Shown here piece after piece: positions 35,258-45,238 of a stretch of DNA of 64,000 nt; positions within the stretch are counted from its first letter, which is position 1, and every line of letters begins with the position of its first letter. The stretch comes from Phenylobacterium sp. (GTDB lineage: Bacteria; Pseudomonadota; Alphaproteobacteria; Caulobacterales; Caulobacteraceae). The notes under the pieces are model-generated. The model saw nothing but the letters and a program-made list of their open reading frames with translations, did not search any database and had not been told where the DNA came from. The stretch spans positions 124,001 through 188,000 of the forward strand of contig NZ_JAUXSP010000012.1 of the NCBI RefSeq assembly GCF_030679875.1, read 5' to 3'. A program made the position numbers and the translations under genes.

Positions 35258-35518
35258 TTAGCTTCCGCCGGCCATGTAGTCGAACACATTGGCCTCCCGG
35301 GTGACCGCAATGGCGATCTTGTCGTCGCTGATCTGGATCTCGCCTCGGGCCACCGGATGATTGTTGGCCAGGATCCAGACCTCCTCGTTGACAGTGGCGT
35401 CGAGGGGAATCACCGCCCCACGGCCCATGCGCAACAACTGCTGCATCGGCAGGGAGGCACGGCCGAGCACGACCGAGATCTCCACATTGACCGCCTGAAC
35501 CTGACTGGACAAACCCAC
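35258..35518 (-). CDS. FliN/SpoA-domain protein
   Basis: An 86-aa protein consisting almost entirely of a SpoA (FliN/YscQ) domain: [55 protein letters not shown], ending FDYMAGGS. FliN forms the flagellar C-ring and binds CheY-P; the type III secretion homologues form a sorting platform. No other flagellar gene is nearby, so this is an orphan copy or a transplanted fliN. I chose GTG 35518 because CAGGGG lies just upstream; an in-frame GTG at 35572 would add 18 residues and leave only 12 bp before lipB. Confidence 0.85.
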   Translation of the reverse strand: MGLSSQVQAVNVEISVVLGRASLPMQQLLRMGRGAVIPLDATVNEEVWILANNHPVARGEIQISDDKIAIAVTREANVFDYMAGGS

Positions 35519-35584
35519 ACCCCTGAGCGCCGCCTCATCTGCGACTTTGCAGCCGGCGGCTTGAGGCCCCACATTGCCCTTGCC

Positions 35585-36316
35585 ATGCTTGACCGCGCGT
35601 TAAATCCAGAGCCGTCCCCGACAAAGTTTCATCGCCCAGACGGCGCGCCCGTGGGCTGGGCCGTCTCACCGGGGCTGGTGGACTACGAGTCCGCTGTGGC
35701 GGCGATGGAGACCCGCGCCAGCGCGATCGCCAATGGCGAGGCCGGCGAGCTGGTCTGGCTGCTGGAGCACCCCCCGCTCTATACCGCCGGGGTTTCGGCC
35801 AAGCCGGGCGATCTGCTGCAGCCCGACCGATTCCCGGTGTTTCAGAGTGGTCGGGGGGGACAGTTCACCTATCACGGCCCAGGTCAGCGGGTGGCCTATG
35901 TGATGCTCGACCTCACCGCCCGTCGCCGGGACGTCCGGGCCTTCGTCGCCGCCTTGGAGGGCTGGGTGATTGAGGCCCTGGGCCGCTTCAATGTGGAGGG
36001 CGCCATCCGCCCTGGTCGCGTGGGGGTCTGGGTCGAGCGTCGGACGCCGGGCTTTGCGCCGCAGGAGGACAAGATCGCCGCCATTGGCGTGAAGCTGCGG
36101 CGCTGGGTGTCGTTCCACGGGATTGCGCTGAACGTCGAACCCGACCTCAGCCATTTCGCCGGCATTGTGCCCTGTGGGGTCACTGAGCACGGGGTGACCA
36201 GCCTTGTGGACCTCGGGCTGCCGGTCACCATGGATGAAGCCGACGCGGCTCTGCGCGCCGGCTTCGAATCCCTGTTCGGCGCGACGGCGGCTGCTGAGCC
36301 GCCGTCCCTGCCTTAG
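35585..36316 (+). CDS. lipB: Octanoyl-[acyl-carrier-protein] transferase
   Basis: A 243-aa enzyme that moves octanoyl groups from ACP to lipoyl domains. The active-site Lys and Cys are K163 in [13 protein letters not shown] and C197 in [15 protein letters not shown], spaced 34 residues as in the E. coli enzyme (K135, C169). [23 protein letters not shown] is the substrate tunnel motif. Start ATG 35585 ([12 protein letters not shown]); a longer in-frame extension to 35357 overlaps the divergent FliN-like gene. lipA is not in the window. Confidence 0.95.
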   Translation: MLDRALNPEPSPTKFHRPDGAPVGWAVSPGLVDYESAVAAMETRASAIANGEAGELVWLLEHPPLYTAGVSAKPGDLLQPDRFPVFQSGRGGQFTYHGPGQRVAYVMLDLTARRRDVRAFVAALEGWVIEALGRFNVEGAIRPGRVGVWVERRTPGFAPQEDKIAAIGVKLRRWVSFHGIALNVEPDLSHFAGIVPCGVTEHGVTSLVDLGLPVTMDEADAALRAGFESLFGATAAAEPPSLP

Positions 36317-36319
36317 GCC

Positions 36320-36682
36320 TTAGGCTGTCGCGCCGTAATAGCCGGTCACTTCCTCACGCCAACCATAGTCGGCGCCGCTGAAGCGGGACTTGTCATAGCC
36401 CGGCGCGCCTTCGAGGGTGTCCTTCTCGAGGGCGACGACGAAGCCGTCCTGCTCAGTGTCATAGGTCAGGACCGACCAGGGCAGCGGATAGTGCTTCTCG
36501 CCCATGCCCAGCAGGCCGCCAAAGGCCATGGTGGCGAATTCGGCCTGGCCCGAGTGCTTGTCGATGAAGATGTTCTCCACCGTGCCAAGCTTCTCGCCCT
36601 GGGGGTTGTAGACGCTGACGCCTTCCACCTTGTCGGCGGCGATCAGGCGCATGTCGGTGCGGTCGGCGGGATCGTTTGCCAT
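36320..36682 (-). CDS. PRC-barrel domain protein
   Basis: A 120-aa protein with one PRC-barrel domain (about 14-90, LIAADKVEGVSVYNPQGEKLGTVENIFIDKHSGQAEFATMAFGGLLGMGEKHYPLPWSVL). PRC barrels are small beta domains in RimM, photosynthetic reaction-centre H subunits and many stress proteins of alphaproteobacteria. The ATG at 36682 follows AAGGAG by 6 nt, which settles the start against longer frames. Convergent with lipB. Function unknown. Confidence 0.88.
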   Translation of the reverse strand: MANDPADRTDMRLIAADKVEGVSVYNPQGEKLGTVENIFIDKHSGQAEFATMAFGGLLGMGEKHYPLPWSVLTYDTEQDGFVVALEKDTLEGAPGYDKSRFSGADYGWREEVTGYYGATA

Positions 36683-36766
36683 GTCTGGCTCCTTTGTGTG
36701 GTGGGTCTCCCCAAGGGAACCCTCCACAGGCGCCGGTGTTCCGAAGGCCACGCTCCAGAGATCAGT

Positions 36767-38746
36767 CTAGGCGAACTCGACCAGCACCTCGTCGGCGGCG
36801 ACGGAGTCCCCGGCCTTGGGACCGACCATCTTCACCGTTCCATCCCGTTCGGCGCGGATGATGTTCTGCATCTTCATGGCCTCGATGATAGCCACCACCT
36901 CGCCGGTCTTGACCTCCTGGCCCTCGACCACATCGAGGCTGACCACAAGGCCAGGCATGGGCGACAGCACCAGTTTGGCGGTATCGGCGGCGAGCTTGGG
37001 GGGCAGTCGCTTGTGCAGCAGGGCCGAAACGGGCGTGAGCACCAGCACGCGAGCCTCAGCGGCCCGGTGGCGGATGATGAAACCCTCGGCGGCTGGCCGC
37101 ACCTGAGCGCTGAACTGCGCCCCGTCCAGGGTGGCCGAAAAGACCGGCCGGCCTGGCCGCCAGTCGATATCGGACAGCACCAGGCGCCGCCCGGCCTCGG
37201 TCAACTCCACCGTGACCGTCTTCCCCTCGACGCCGAGGCGCACGGGGTGATCGGCGCCGCCGAGATTGACCACCCAGTCGTGGCGGCCGCGGCCCGGCCA
37301 GGCGCGCTCGCTCATGACCTGATGCATGGCGCAGGCCGCGGCGATCTGGATATCGGTCTGGCGTGAGGTGGGCGCGGTCCCCTGAAAGCCGTCCGGGAAC
37401 TCGTCCTTGATATAGCTGGTGGAGAGGTCGCCTGACCGGAACCGGTCTTCGTCCATCACCGCGACCAGGAAGGGGATGTTGTGCCCCAGCCCCTCGATAT
37501 GGAAGGTCTCCAGGGCCTCGCCCATGGCGTCGACCGCCGCCAGCCGTGTCGGCGCCCAGGTCGACAGCTTGGAGATCATCGGGTCGTAGAACATGGAGAT
37601 CTCGTCGCCCTCACGGACGCCGGCGTCGTTGCGCACCGTGAGGTCCGCGCCGGTCCGCTCTTCGGGCGGCCGATAGCGCACCAGCCGACCGATGGAGGGG
37701 AGGAAGCCCCGATAGGGGTCCTCGGCATAGATGCGGCTTTCGATGGCCCAGCCATTGATCGAAAGATCGCCTTGAGCGAACGGCAGCGGCTCACCTGCGG
37801 CCGAGCGGATCATCTGCTCCACCAGGTCGATCCCGGTGATCAGCTCGGTGACCGGGTGCTCCACCTGCAGACGGGTGTTCATCTCCAGGAAGAAGAAGCT
37901 GCGGTCCTGCCCGGCCACGAACTCCACAGTGCCCGCGCTGTCGTAGCCGACGGCCTTGGCCAGGGCGATGGCTTGGTCGCCCATGGCCTTGCGGGTGGCT
38001 TCGTCCAGGAGGGGGCTGGGCGCCTCCTCGATGACCTTCTGGTTGCGCCGCTGGATTGAGCATTCCCGCTCAAACAGGTGGACCACATGGCCGTGCTTGT
38101 CGCCCAGCACCTGGATCTCGATATGGCGCGGGCTCTCGATGAACTTCTCGATGAAGATGCGGTCGTCGCCGAAGCTGGACTTCGCCTCGGCCTGGACGGC
38201 GGGGAAGCCCTCCTCCACGTCCTTGCGGGTCCAGGCGACCCGGATGCCCTTGCCCCCGCCCCCGGCGGACGCCTTGATCATCACCGGGTAGCCGATCTCC
38301 TCGGCGATCTGGATGGCGTGGGCGGTGTCGGAAATCTCCCCCACATGGCCAGGCACTGTGGAGACCCCGGCGCGGCCGGCGGCCTTCTTGCTCTCGATCT
38401 TGTCGCCCATGGCCGCGATGGCCTCGGGATTGGGGCCGATGAAGACAATGCCCTCGTCGGCGAGCCGCCGGGCGAAGCCGGCGTTTTCCGACAGGAAGCC
38501 AAAGCCCGGATGGACGGCCTGCGCGCCGGTCTCGCGGCAGGCGGCGACAATCTTGTCCGCCACCAGATAGCTTTCCGACGCTGCGGCCGGTCCGATGAAG
38601 ACCGCCTCATCGGCCATCTCGACCGCCATGGAGTCAGCGTCAGCCTCGGAATAGACGACCACCGTGGCGATCCCCATCCGGCGGCAGGTCTTGATGATGC
38701 GAACGGCGATTTCGCCGCGGTTGGCGATCAGGATTTTTGAAAACAT
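36767..38746 (-). CDS. pccA: Propionyl-CoA carboxylase, biotin-carrying alpha subunit
   Basis: A 659-aa acyl-CoA carboxylase alpha subunit: biotin carboxylase (MFSKILIANRGEIAVRIIKTC, KASAGGGGKGIRV, FFLEMNTRLQVEHPVTELITGIDLVEQ), a BT linker domain and a C-terminal biotinyl domain with EAMKM, biotin Lys at 625, 34 residues from the end as usual. It makes carboxybiotin for PccB, converting propionyl-CoA to methylmalonyl-CoA. The C-terminal length, linker type and nearby pccB favour propionyl over acetyl or methylcrotonyl substrate. ATG 38746. Confidence 0.93.
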   Translation of the reverse strand: MFSKILIANRGEIAVRIIKTCRRMGIATVVVYSEADADSMAVEMADEAVFIGPAAASESYLVADKIVAACRETGAQAVHPGFGFLSENAGFARRLADEGIVFIGPNPEAIAAMGDKIESKKAAGRAGVSTVPGHVGEISDTAHAIQIAEEIGYPVMIKASAGGGGKGIRVAWTRKDVEEGFPAVQAEAKSSFGDDRIFIEKFIESPRHIEIQVLGDKHGHVVHLFERECSIQRRNQKVIEEAPSPLLDEATRKAMGDQAIALAKAVGYDSAGTVEFVAGQDRSFFFLEMNTRLQVEHPVTELITGIDLVEQMIRSAAGEPLPFAQGDLSINGWAIESRIYAEDPYRGFLPSIGRLVRYRPPEERTGADLTVRNDAGVREGDEISMFYDPMISKLSTWAPTRLAAVDAMGEALETFHIEGLGHNIPFLVAVMDEDRFRSGDLSTSYIKDEFPDGFQGTAPTSRQTDIQIAAACAMHQVMSERAWPGRGRHDWVVNLGGADHPVRLGVEGKTVTVELTEAGRRLVLSDIDWRPGRPVFSATLDGAQFSAQVRPAAEGFIIRHRAAEARVLVLTPVSALLHKRLPPKLAADTAKLVLSPMPGLVVSLDVVEGQEVKTGEVVAIIEAMKMQNIIRAERDGTVKMVGPKAGDSVAADEVLVEFA

Positions 38747-38757
38747 GGTCACTGAAC

Positions 38758-39078
38758 TCAACGCAGCTTCACCGCCGTACCCGAGGCGCTGACCATCAGC
38801 ATCCCGTTCTCGGCCCCCAGGGTCTCGTAGTCGAGGTCGACGCCGACCACCGCGTCGGCGCCCAGGCCGCTTGCCTCGGCGCACATTTCGCGCAGGGCGA
38901 TGGTCCGCGCCTCGCCCAGGGCCTTCTCATATCCCCCAGCCCGACCGCCGATGATGTTGGTGATGCCGGCGAAAATGTCCCGGAAGATGTGGGCGCCAAT
39001 GATCGCCTCTCCGGTGACGACCCCAAGGGTCCTTGCGATCTCGCGCTCGGCGATGCTCGGGGTGGTGGCGGTGATCAT
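38758..39078 (-). CDS. YbjQ/UPF0145 heavy-metal-binding domain protein
   Basis: A 106-aa protein of the YbjQ family, which forms pentameric rings. The signature [44 protein letters not shown] is followed by [23 protein letters not shown]. Start ATG 39078 with GGAGAG 7 nt upstream. It is 11 nt before pccA on the same strand, so probably in its operon. Family function is not firmly known. Confidence 0.88.
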   Translation of the reverse strand: MITATTPSIAEREIARTLGVVTGEAIIGAHIFRDIFAGITNIIGGRAGGYEKALGEARTIALREMCAEASGLGADAVVGVDLDYETLGAENGMLMVSASGTAVKLR

Positions 39079-39155
39079 TCCTGGGCTCTCCGACATCGCC
39101 CCCAATTGACAGGGGGTCCTTCCGATCCGTCGGGGGCGACCTTAGATTGGCTCAC

Positions 39156-39647
39156 ATGACCAAGCCAGCCGAGTCCCCCGCGACGCCCTTTGATCTGACG
39201 CCCCCCGACCTTGCGGAACGCAAGACCCTGGAAGCCGACCTGACGCTGGAAGAGGCCGATGTCCTGCTCCGGCATGGCACAGAAGCGCCGTTCTGCGGCG
39301 GGTTGCTCGATAACAAGGAAGACGGCGCCTACTGCTGCCGCCTCTGCGGACTGCCCCTTTTCCGCGCCCACACCAAGTTCGAGAGCGGCACCGGCTGGCC
39401 CAGCTTCTTCGCCCCGATGACCGAGGCCCACGTCATCGCCGTGCGCGATGTCAGCTATGGGATGGTGCGGGTGGAGACCCGCTGCGCCCGGTGTGACAGC
39501 CATCAGGGCCACGTCTTCCCCGACGGCCCGCCCCCGACCGGCCTGCGCTACTGCATCAATTCGGTGTCGCTGGAGTTTGTGCCGGACGGCGAGCCCCTGC
39601 GCGATCCCCTGGGCCGTGGCGACAACGCCCATAGCGGCGCGGCCTAA
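39156..39647 (+). CDS. msrB: Peptide-methionine (R)-S-oxide reductase MsrB
   Basis: A 163-aa enzyme that repairs methionine-R-sulfoxide with thioredoxin. The structural zinc pairs are CRLC and CARC; the catalytic Cys is C133 in [19 protein letters not shown] and [18 protein letters not shown] are the standard motifs. The N-terminal 30 residues are an extension. ATG 39156 is chosen; TTG 39147 is in frame. Its stop overlaps the convergent kinase-like gene's stop. Confidence 0.94.
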   Translation: MTKPAESPATPFDLTPPDLAERKTLEADLTLEEADVLLRHGTEAPFCGGLLDNKEDGAYCCRLCGLPLFRAHTKFESGTGWPSFFAPMTEAHVIAVRDVSYGMVRVETRCARCDSHQGHVFPDGPPPTGLRYCINSVSLEFVPDGEPLRDPLGRGDNAHSGAA

Positions 39648-40441
39648 CCGGCCGCCTCAAGGAGGGCGAGCAGCGCCCTGGCCGTGGCCGGGTCGCTGCC
39701 GTCCTGGGCGTGCCAGGCGGCTGAAAGGCCGGCGTGAGCATGGGCCCAGGCCCTCAACCGGGCCGGCTCCAGATCGGCCGTCCGCGCGATCTGTTCCAGG
39801 CGCGCGGCGAAGCGGTCGAGGGTGACTGAGGCCAGGTCGGGATTGGGAAAGATGTTGGCGTAGTCATAGGCCCGCTCGCCCACCAGCCCCCAGGGATCGA
39901 TGGCCAGCCACCCGTCAGCGCCGAAGTCCAGCACATTGCCGTGGTGGATGTCCCCATGCAGGAGCACGGGGTCACGGGCGGTCTCCAGCAGGCCTGCGGC
40001 CACCTGACGCGCGCGGGCCAGGGTCGGGTCGCCCGACTGGGTCAGGGCGGAAAACAGCTTGGCCAGGGGCGGCGCGGCCGGCCGTGGGGAGTCCCGTGGC
40101 GCATGCAGCCGGGCGACCACCTGGCACAGGATCGCCGTGGCCGCCTCATCCCGGCCGGCTCGAACCATAGGCGCCAGTGTATCGCCCGGCGCACGGACCA
40201 TCAGCAGCGCCTCGCCCTGCACGGCGAGCACTGGAGCTGCGCCCTGCCCGTTCCACCAGGCCATGACGCCGCCGCCCCGACGCTCATCGGGGCTGTGGGC
40301 CAGTTTCAGCATGGCGGCCTGCGAGCCCGCTCGCACTGGAAGCAGACGTGAGCGTGTCACTGGCATAAACATGACATCGCCCTCCGGAACGAGGTTCCAG
40401 AGGGCGAGCCACGGTTCGAAATCATCTAGAGCACCGCCCAT
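39644..40441 (-). CDS. Aminoglycoside phosphotransferase family protein, APH(6)/hydroxyurea-kinase-like
   Basis: A 265-aa small-molecule kinase. The Brenner-type catalytic loop [10 protein letters not shown] contains D164, and [24 protein letters not shown] carries the metal-binding Asp and the GERAYD segment typical of the streptomycin 6-phosphotransferase/hydroxyurea-resistance family (PF04655-like). An N-lobe Lys in [12 protein letters not shown] is present. True resistance is not shown by the sequence; many chromosomal homologues have unknown sugar substrates. ATG 40441. Convergent with msrB by overlapping stop codons. Confidence 0.8.
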   Translation of the reverse strand: MGGALDDFEPWLALWNLVPEGDVMFMPVTRSRLLPVRAGSQAAMLKLAHSPDERRGGGVMAWWNGQGAAPVLAVQGEALLMVRAPGDTLAPMVRAGRDEAATAILCQVVARLHAPRDSPRPAAPPLAKLFSALTQSGDPTLARARQVAAGLLETARDPVLLHGDIHHGNVLDFGADGWLAIDPWGLVGERAYDYANIFPNPDLASVTLDRFAARLEQIARTADLEPARLRAWAHAHAGLSAAWHAQDGSDPATARALLALLEAAG

Positions 40442-40485
40442 CCCGCGAGCCTAGGCTGGCTGCGGCGCCGGGGGCAATCTCGGCT

Positions 40486-41292
40486 CTATTCCTCGCCGTC
40501 GGTGACCTTGGCGAGGGTGGAGTTGGTGGCCATACGGGCAGGCTGGCCGGTGATGGAGGCCTGATCGACCCGGGGCTGAACCCGCAGATTGTTCTGCACG
40601 TGCTTCACCCCGTGGATGTCCTCCACGCAGCGCTCGGCCCGATGCTTGGCCCGGCGGTCATCCACCGTACCGCTCAGGGTCACTTCGCCGTCCTTCACCT
40701 GGACCTGGATCTCCGAAGCGTCGAGCCAGGGATCGTCGGCCAGGTGGTGATGGACGTCATCGCTGATTCGGTCGTCGGGCCGGACATAGCCCTTGGGGCC
40801 GCGGCCCCGGTGGCTGCGGGCGTGGTCCCGGTCGCGGCGGCGTTCAGCGTCGTCATCGCCAAACCAGGAAGCCACCTCGTCACTGGTGCGATCCCAGAAG
40901 CCCCGGTCGTCCCCGCGGTCGATCCGCCGTTCGTGGCCGCCATAGACGCGGGCATAGGCGTCACGGGTCGAGGACTGCTGCGGGGCGGCCGGGCCGCCGA
41001 AGCCGCCCTGCTCCATCGCGTAGCCTTCCTGGCCAAAATAGCCCTCGCCATAGATGCGGTCGCGATCTGGCCCTGAAGCGCCCTCGCGAGGTGGGGTGCG
41101 CCCACTGGCGTCTCGGCCATAGGCGGCGCCGCTCTCACGCTCGCCAAACACCGGGCCGCGGGGGGATTGTTGCGGGGCGAAGCTGCGGGCCTCGTCGTCC
41201 CGTTGTCCATAGGGCCCCGAGCGCCGGTCCTGGTCGCCGCGCATACGGCGAATGCGTTCGTATTCCTGGTCTTCGGTCCACCTGTCGGCCAT
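40486..41292 (-). CDS. BON-domain protein with long disordered N-terminus
   Basis: A 268-aa protein. Residues 1-130 are Arg/Gly/Asp/Gln-rich, low complexity and probably disordered. SWFGDDDAERRRDRDHARSHRGRGPKGYVRPDDRI is a conserved SWFGD linker. Then comes one BON domain (about 180-245, DDVHHHLADDPWLDASEIQVQVKDGEVTLSGTVDDRRAKHRAERCVEDIHGVKHVQNNL). BON domains bind phospholipids or peptidoglycan-associated structures. There is no signal peptide, so it is probably cytosolic or membrane-peripheral. Function unknown. Confidence 0.85.
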   Translation of the reverse strand: MADRWTEDQEYERIRRMRGDQDRRSGPYGQRDDEARSFAPQQSPRGPVFGERESGAAYGRDASGRTPPREGASGPDRDRIYGEGYFGQEGYAMEQGGFGGPAAPQQSSTRDAYARVYGGHERRIDRGDDRGFWDRTSDEVASWFGDDDAERRRDRDHARSHRGRGPKGYVRPDDRISDDVHHHLADDPWLDASEIQVQVKDGEVTLSGTVDDRRAKHRAERCVEDIHGVKHVQNNLRVQPRVDQASITGQPARMATNSTLAKVTDGEE

Positions 41293-41395
41293 GGCTGGTT
41301 CTCCCGTTGTTTGGTCTCGATGCGCGCGTCGCGCTCTCTCAAGACAACAGGTTCAGGCCGACCTTGTTCCGACACGCCCGTTGAGGCGGGAGGCC

Positions 41396-42922
41396 TCAGA
41401 GCGGGATATTGTCGTGCTTCTTCCAGGGGTTGGAGAGGGTTTTACCCTTGAGGGATCGCAGGCCGCGAACGATGCGGCGCCGCGTGCCATGGGGCATGAT
41501 GACGTCATCGATATAGCCGCGGGCTGCAGCCACGAAGGGGTTGGCGAAGCGATCCTTGTACTCCGCCTCCCGCGCCACAAGCTCCTCAGGGGTCTGGTTG
41601 CGGAAGATGATCTCCACCGCGCCCTTGGAGCCCATGACGGCGATCTCGGCGGTGGGCCAGGCATAGTTGAGGTCGCCGCGGATATGCTTGGAGCTCATCA
41701 CATCATAGGCCCCGCCATAGGCCTTGCGGGTGATGATGGTGATCTTGGGCACAGTGGCCTCGGCATAGGCGAACAGGAGCTTGGCGCCGTGGCGGATCAG
41801 CCCCCCCTGCTCCTGACGGGTGCCCGGCATGAAGCCCGGCACGTCGACGAAGGTCACCAGGGGGATTTCGAAGGCGTCGCAGAAGCGCACGAACCGCGCG
41901 GCCTTGCGGCTGGCGTCGATGTCCAGGACGCCCGCCAGCACCTGCGGCTGGTTGGCGACAATGCCCACCGGCTGGCCGTCCATGCGGGCGAAGCCGCAGA
42001 TGATGTTCTTGGCGAAGTCGGGGGATATCTCGAAGAAATCGGCTTCATCCACGACCTTCGAGATCAGTTCCTTCATGTCGTAGGGCTTGTTGGGATTGGC
42101 CGGCACGAGGCTGTCCAGGCTGGGCTCATCCCGCTCGGCCTCATCGAAGCTGGTCCGCACGGGCGGCCGCTCGCGGTTCGATGTGGGCAGGAAGTCCACC
42201 AGACGGCGAACCTGGGTCATGGCCTCGAGGTCATTTTCGAAGGCGCCGTCGGCGACCCCTGACTTCATGGCGTGGACCCGGTAGCCGCCCAGGTCTTCGT
42301 GGCTGACGTCCTCGTGGGTGACGGTCTTCACCACGTCGGGACCGGTGACGTACATGTAGCTCGTGTCCTTCACCATGAAGATGAAGTCCATGATGGCCGG
42401 CGAATAGACGTCGCCCCCGGCGCAGGGGCCCATGATCACGGCGATCTGCGGGATGACCCCTGAGGCCAGGGTGTTTTCCAGGAAGATGTCGGCGTATCCG
42501 GCCAGGGAATCGACGCCCTCCTGGATGCGGGCCCCACCGGCGTCGAACAGGCCGATGATCGGGGCGCCCATCTTCAGGGCCTGGCGTTGGACCTTGAGGA
42601 TCTTCTGCGCATGCGCGCTGGACAGTGATCCGCCGAAGACCGTGAAATCCTTGGAGAAGACGAAGACCGTGCGGCCGTTGATCGTGCCCCAGCCGGTGAC
42701 CACGCCATCGCCGGGCACCTTCTGCTCGGCCATGCCGAAGTCGGTGGCGCGGTGCTCGACGAACATGTCGAACTCTTCAAACGACCCCTCGTCCAGCAGC
42801 AGGTCGACCCGCTCCCGGGCCGTCAGCTTGCCCTTGGCGTGCTGGGCCTCGATCCGCCGGGCCCCGCCCCCCTGGCGTGCGGTTTCCCGTTTGGCTTCGA
42901 GCTCTATGAGGACCTGCTTCAT
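41396..42922 (-). CDS. pccB: Propionyl-CoA carboxylase, carboxyltransferase beta subunit
   Basis: A 508-aa carboxyltransferase. Motifs are [35 protein letters not shown], the N-terminal crotonase half with [40 protein letters not shown], and the C-terminal half with [56 protein letters not shown]. The AYGGAYDVM segment and the RHGAK loop are typical propionyl-CoA type. ATG 42922 with GGGAGGGG about 6 nt upstream. It is separated from pccA by 2.6 kb. Confidence 0.93.
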   Translation of the reverse strand: MKQVLIELEAKRETARQGGGARRIEAQHAKGKLTARERVDLLLDEGSFEEFDMFVEHRATDFGMAEQKVPGDGVVTGWGTINGRTVFVFSKDFTVFGGSLSSAHAQKILKVQRQALKMGAPIIGLFDAGGARIQEGVDSLAGYADIFLENTLASGVIPQIAVIMGPCAGGDVYSPAIMDFIFMVKDTSYMYVTGPDVVKTVTHEDVSHEDLGGYRVHAMKSGVADGAFENDLEAMTQVRRLVDFLPTSNRERPPVRTSFDEAERDEPSLDSLVPANPNKPYDMKELISKVVDEADFFEISPDFAKNIICGFARMDGQPVGIVANQPQVLAGVLDIDASRKAARFVRFCDAFEIPLVTFVDVPGFMPGTRQEQGGLIRHGAKLLFAYAEATVPKITIITRKAYGGAYDVMSSKHIRGDLNYAWPTAEIAVMGSKGAVEIIFRNQTPEELVAREAEYKDRFANPFVAAARGYIDDVIMPHGTRRRIVRGLRSLKGKTLSNPWKKHDNIPL

Positions 42923-43013
42923 GCCGAACCCCTCCCTGGCGACCACTGACCGCTCAGCCGTAATGGGCGCCGCAAGGCCGCGCAAGTTCACCCCGCGTCA
43001 GCAGAATTGGCCC

Positions 43014-43757
43014 TTACCCTGCGTCCAGGGCGCGGAACCAGGCGTCCAGCATGGCCGACTCCACCGACAGGCGGGCGACCCGCTCGGCGGCCTCCTCATC
43101 CACGCCCCAGGCCTCCTCCTGGAAGATCTCGTCCAGACGCGAGAGGCTGAGCGCCTGGGCGCCATCCAGCCAGCCCCTTTGGAGGGCCAGCGCCAGGACG
43201 CCGGAACCATAGAGGGAGGCGCCGAAGGCCACTCCGGCCAGATGGAAATCATCCAGGGACCGCGCCAGATCGCGGACCTTCGTCAGGGTGGCCTCCGGTT
43301 GCGGACAATGGATAATCCCGGCCGCGCGGACAAACTGCAGGCCGAGTTCCCCCTCGGCCCGTTGAAGCACCGGCTCCCAGTGGGCCGTCTGGCGGTGAAC
43401 CAGGGCCTCGGGTTCCTGGGCGAAATAGCAGAGCAGGTCAGAGCTCGCATAGTCGGCCACAGACTGGGCCGTGGCCTCGCGGGCCTGGGGAATGGAATCG
43501 ATGGCGGTATTGGCCAGTCGCGTGGCGTGCATCCCGGCGACGTCCAGGGTCTCGCCCTGCCCGGCCCACTCCTCGGCGATCAGGTCCGCCAGCGCCCGGG
43601 TAGGCGTGACCAGTCGACCGCCCCGGGGTCCGCGCACCTGGCGCTCATCAAGCAGGATGGCATGGCCGTCCTCTGCCTCGGAGACGGACACGGTCTTGTA
43701 GAATCGTCGCGGCCGGTCGCCGGCCTCTTGATAACCACGTCTCAAATTCGACTCCAT
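43014..43757 (-). CDS. ATP12 family chaperone (F1-ATPase assembly)
   Basis: A 247-aa Atp12-type protein that in mitochondria holds the F1 alpha subunit for assembly. Seen are RFYKTVSVSEAEDGHAILLDERQVRGPRGGRLVTPTRALADLIAEEWAGQGETLD, TRLANTAIDSIPQAREATAQSVADYASSDLLCYFAQEPEALVHRQ and LDDFHLAGVAFGASLYGSGVLALALQRG. This is the full alphaproteobacterial length. ATG 43757 (MESNLRRGYQ). It is divergent from the DUF1800 gene with a 71-bp gap. Confidence 0.93.
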   Translation of the reverse strand: MESNLRRGYQEAGDRPRRFYKTVSVSEAEDGHAILLDERQVRGPRGGRLVTPTRALADLIAEEWAGQGETLDVAGMHATRLANTAIDSIPQAREATAQSVADYASSDLLCYFAQEPEALVHRQTAHWEPVLQRAEGELGLQFVRAAGIIHCPQPEATLTKVRDLARSLDDFHLAGVAFGASLYGSGVLALALQRGWLDGAQALSLSRLDEIFQEEAWGVDEEAAERVARLSVESAMLDAWFRALDAG

Positions 43758-43828
43758 TGGATGCGACGGAGATGGGGTGGATGATCGTGGAATGGGGGAT
43801 CGCCCCGCCGCGCGCAAGGAGGCGCCTT

Positions 43829-45238
43829 ATGGCCCTGCCCGACCGTGATCTCCAGGCCGCAATTGCGGCGACCCGATTCGGCCTCGGCGCGCGGCCAGGG
43901 GAGATCGCAGCGGCGCGCAGCGACCCGCAGGGCTTCCTCCTCGGCCAGACCAGACCCCTCACCGCCGCCCTGCCCGTCCGCGCCCTGCCGCTGGAGCGGG
44001 CCGAGGCCATGCAGAACTTTCGCCAAGCGCAGTCGGCCTTTTCGCGGGCCAACCAACAGCAGGACCGCAAGGCGCAGGCCCTGCGACCGGAGCTCAATGC
44101 TCGCCGCGCCATCCTGCGCGATCAGATCGCGGCCGATGTCCTCCAGCGGGCGGTGACCGGCGCCACCACCGATCAGGGGTTCGCCGAGCGCTGGGCGCTA
44201 TTCTGGGCCAACCACTTCACCGTCGGCGCGGGGAATTTCGTGCGCACCGCCACGATCGGTCCCTTTGAGGCCGCCGCTGTCCGCCCCAACGTCTTTGGCC
44301 GCTTTGCGGACCTATTGGTCGCCGCCGAAACCCATCCCGCCATGCTGCTCTATCTCGACCAGAACGGGTCGGTGGGACCCGACAGCCCGCTGGCCCAGCG
44401 TATGGCCGGGGCGAAGGCCTCCCGGCGTCAGGTCGGTCTCAATGAGAACCTGGCCCGGGAAATCCTGGAGCTACACACCGTCGGGGTGAATGGCGGCTAC
44501 ACCCAGGCCGATGTCACCGAATTCGCCCGGGCGCTCACCGGCCTGACCTTCCGCGGCTTCAACGGGCCCGCCGAGCAGGTGGGGCAAAGCTATTTCCGCC
44601 AGATCGCCCACCAGCCGGGACCACGCTCGGTGATGGGGGTTCGTTATGAGATCGAAGGCGAGGCCCAGGCCCTGGCCATCCTGAACGACCTGGCGGCCCG
44701 CCCAGAGACCGCACGCTTTATCGCCCCCAAGATCGCCCGTCATTTCGTCGCCGATGATCCGCCGCCATCGCTGGTGACGCGGTTGGAGACGGTCTGGCGA
44801 GACACCGATGGCGCCCTCGACCAGGTAGCCGCCGCCTTAATCTCCGCGCCCGAGGCCTGGACGCCCGACCCTGCCAAGTTCAAGACGCCCTATGAGTTCA
44901 TGATCTCCAGCTGGCGGGCCGTGGGCGCGGCGCCCAAGGCGCCGGCGGACCTCGCCATGCTGACCGCCATGGGACACCGGCCCTTCCATGCCCCCTCGCC
45001 CGAGGGCTGGTCCGACGAGCAGGCCGCCTGGGCGACGCCGGACGGGATCATCAAGCGGTTGGTCTGGACGCAGGGCTACGCGCCGCGGGGGATCGGACCA
45101 GCCGATCCCTCCGAGGTCGCCGCCCAGGCCCTGGGCGCCCGCCTGTCGCCAGCCACGGCCAAGGCTGTGGCGCGGGCCGAATCCCGCGGCGAAGGCTTCG
45201 CCCTCCTGCTCATGAGCCCGGAGTTTCAGCGCCGATGA
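43829..45238 (+). CDS. DUF1800 family protein
   Basis: A 469-aa protein with the DUF1800 pattern: ATRFGLGARPGEIAAARSDPQGFL near the N terminus, ERWALFWANHFTV near 125, and NLAREILELHTVGVNGGYTQADVTEFARALTG near 210-240. ATG 43829 with AAGGAGG (43816-43822), 6 nt upstream. It lacks a clear signal peptide. DUF1800 genes nearly always precede a DUF1501 gene, as here with a 4-nt ATGA overlap. The two probably form one secreted or periplasmic complex; its biochemistry is unknown. Confidence 0.9.
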   Translation: MALPDRDLQAAIAATRFGLGARPGEIAAARSDPQGFLLGQTRPLTAALPVRALPLERAEAMQNFRQAQSAFSRANQQQDRKAQALRPELNARRAILRDQIAADVLQRAVTGATTDQGFAERWALFWANHFTVGAGNFVRTATIGPFEAAAVRPNVFGRFADLLVAAETHPAMLLYLDQNGSVGPDSPLAQRMAGAKASRRQVGLNENLAREILELHTVGVNGGYTQADVTEFARALTGLTFRGFNGPAEQVGQSYFRQIAHQPGPRSVMGVRYEIEGEAQALAILNDLAARPETARFIAPKIARHFVADDPPPSLVTRLETVWRDTDGALDQVAAALISAPEAWTPDPAKFKTPYEFMISSWRAVGAAPKAPADLAMLTAMGHRPFHAPSPEGWSDEQAAWATPDGIIKRLVWTQGYAPRGIGPADPSEVAAQALGARLSPATAKAVARAESRGEGFALLLMSPEFQRR

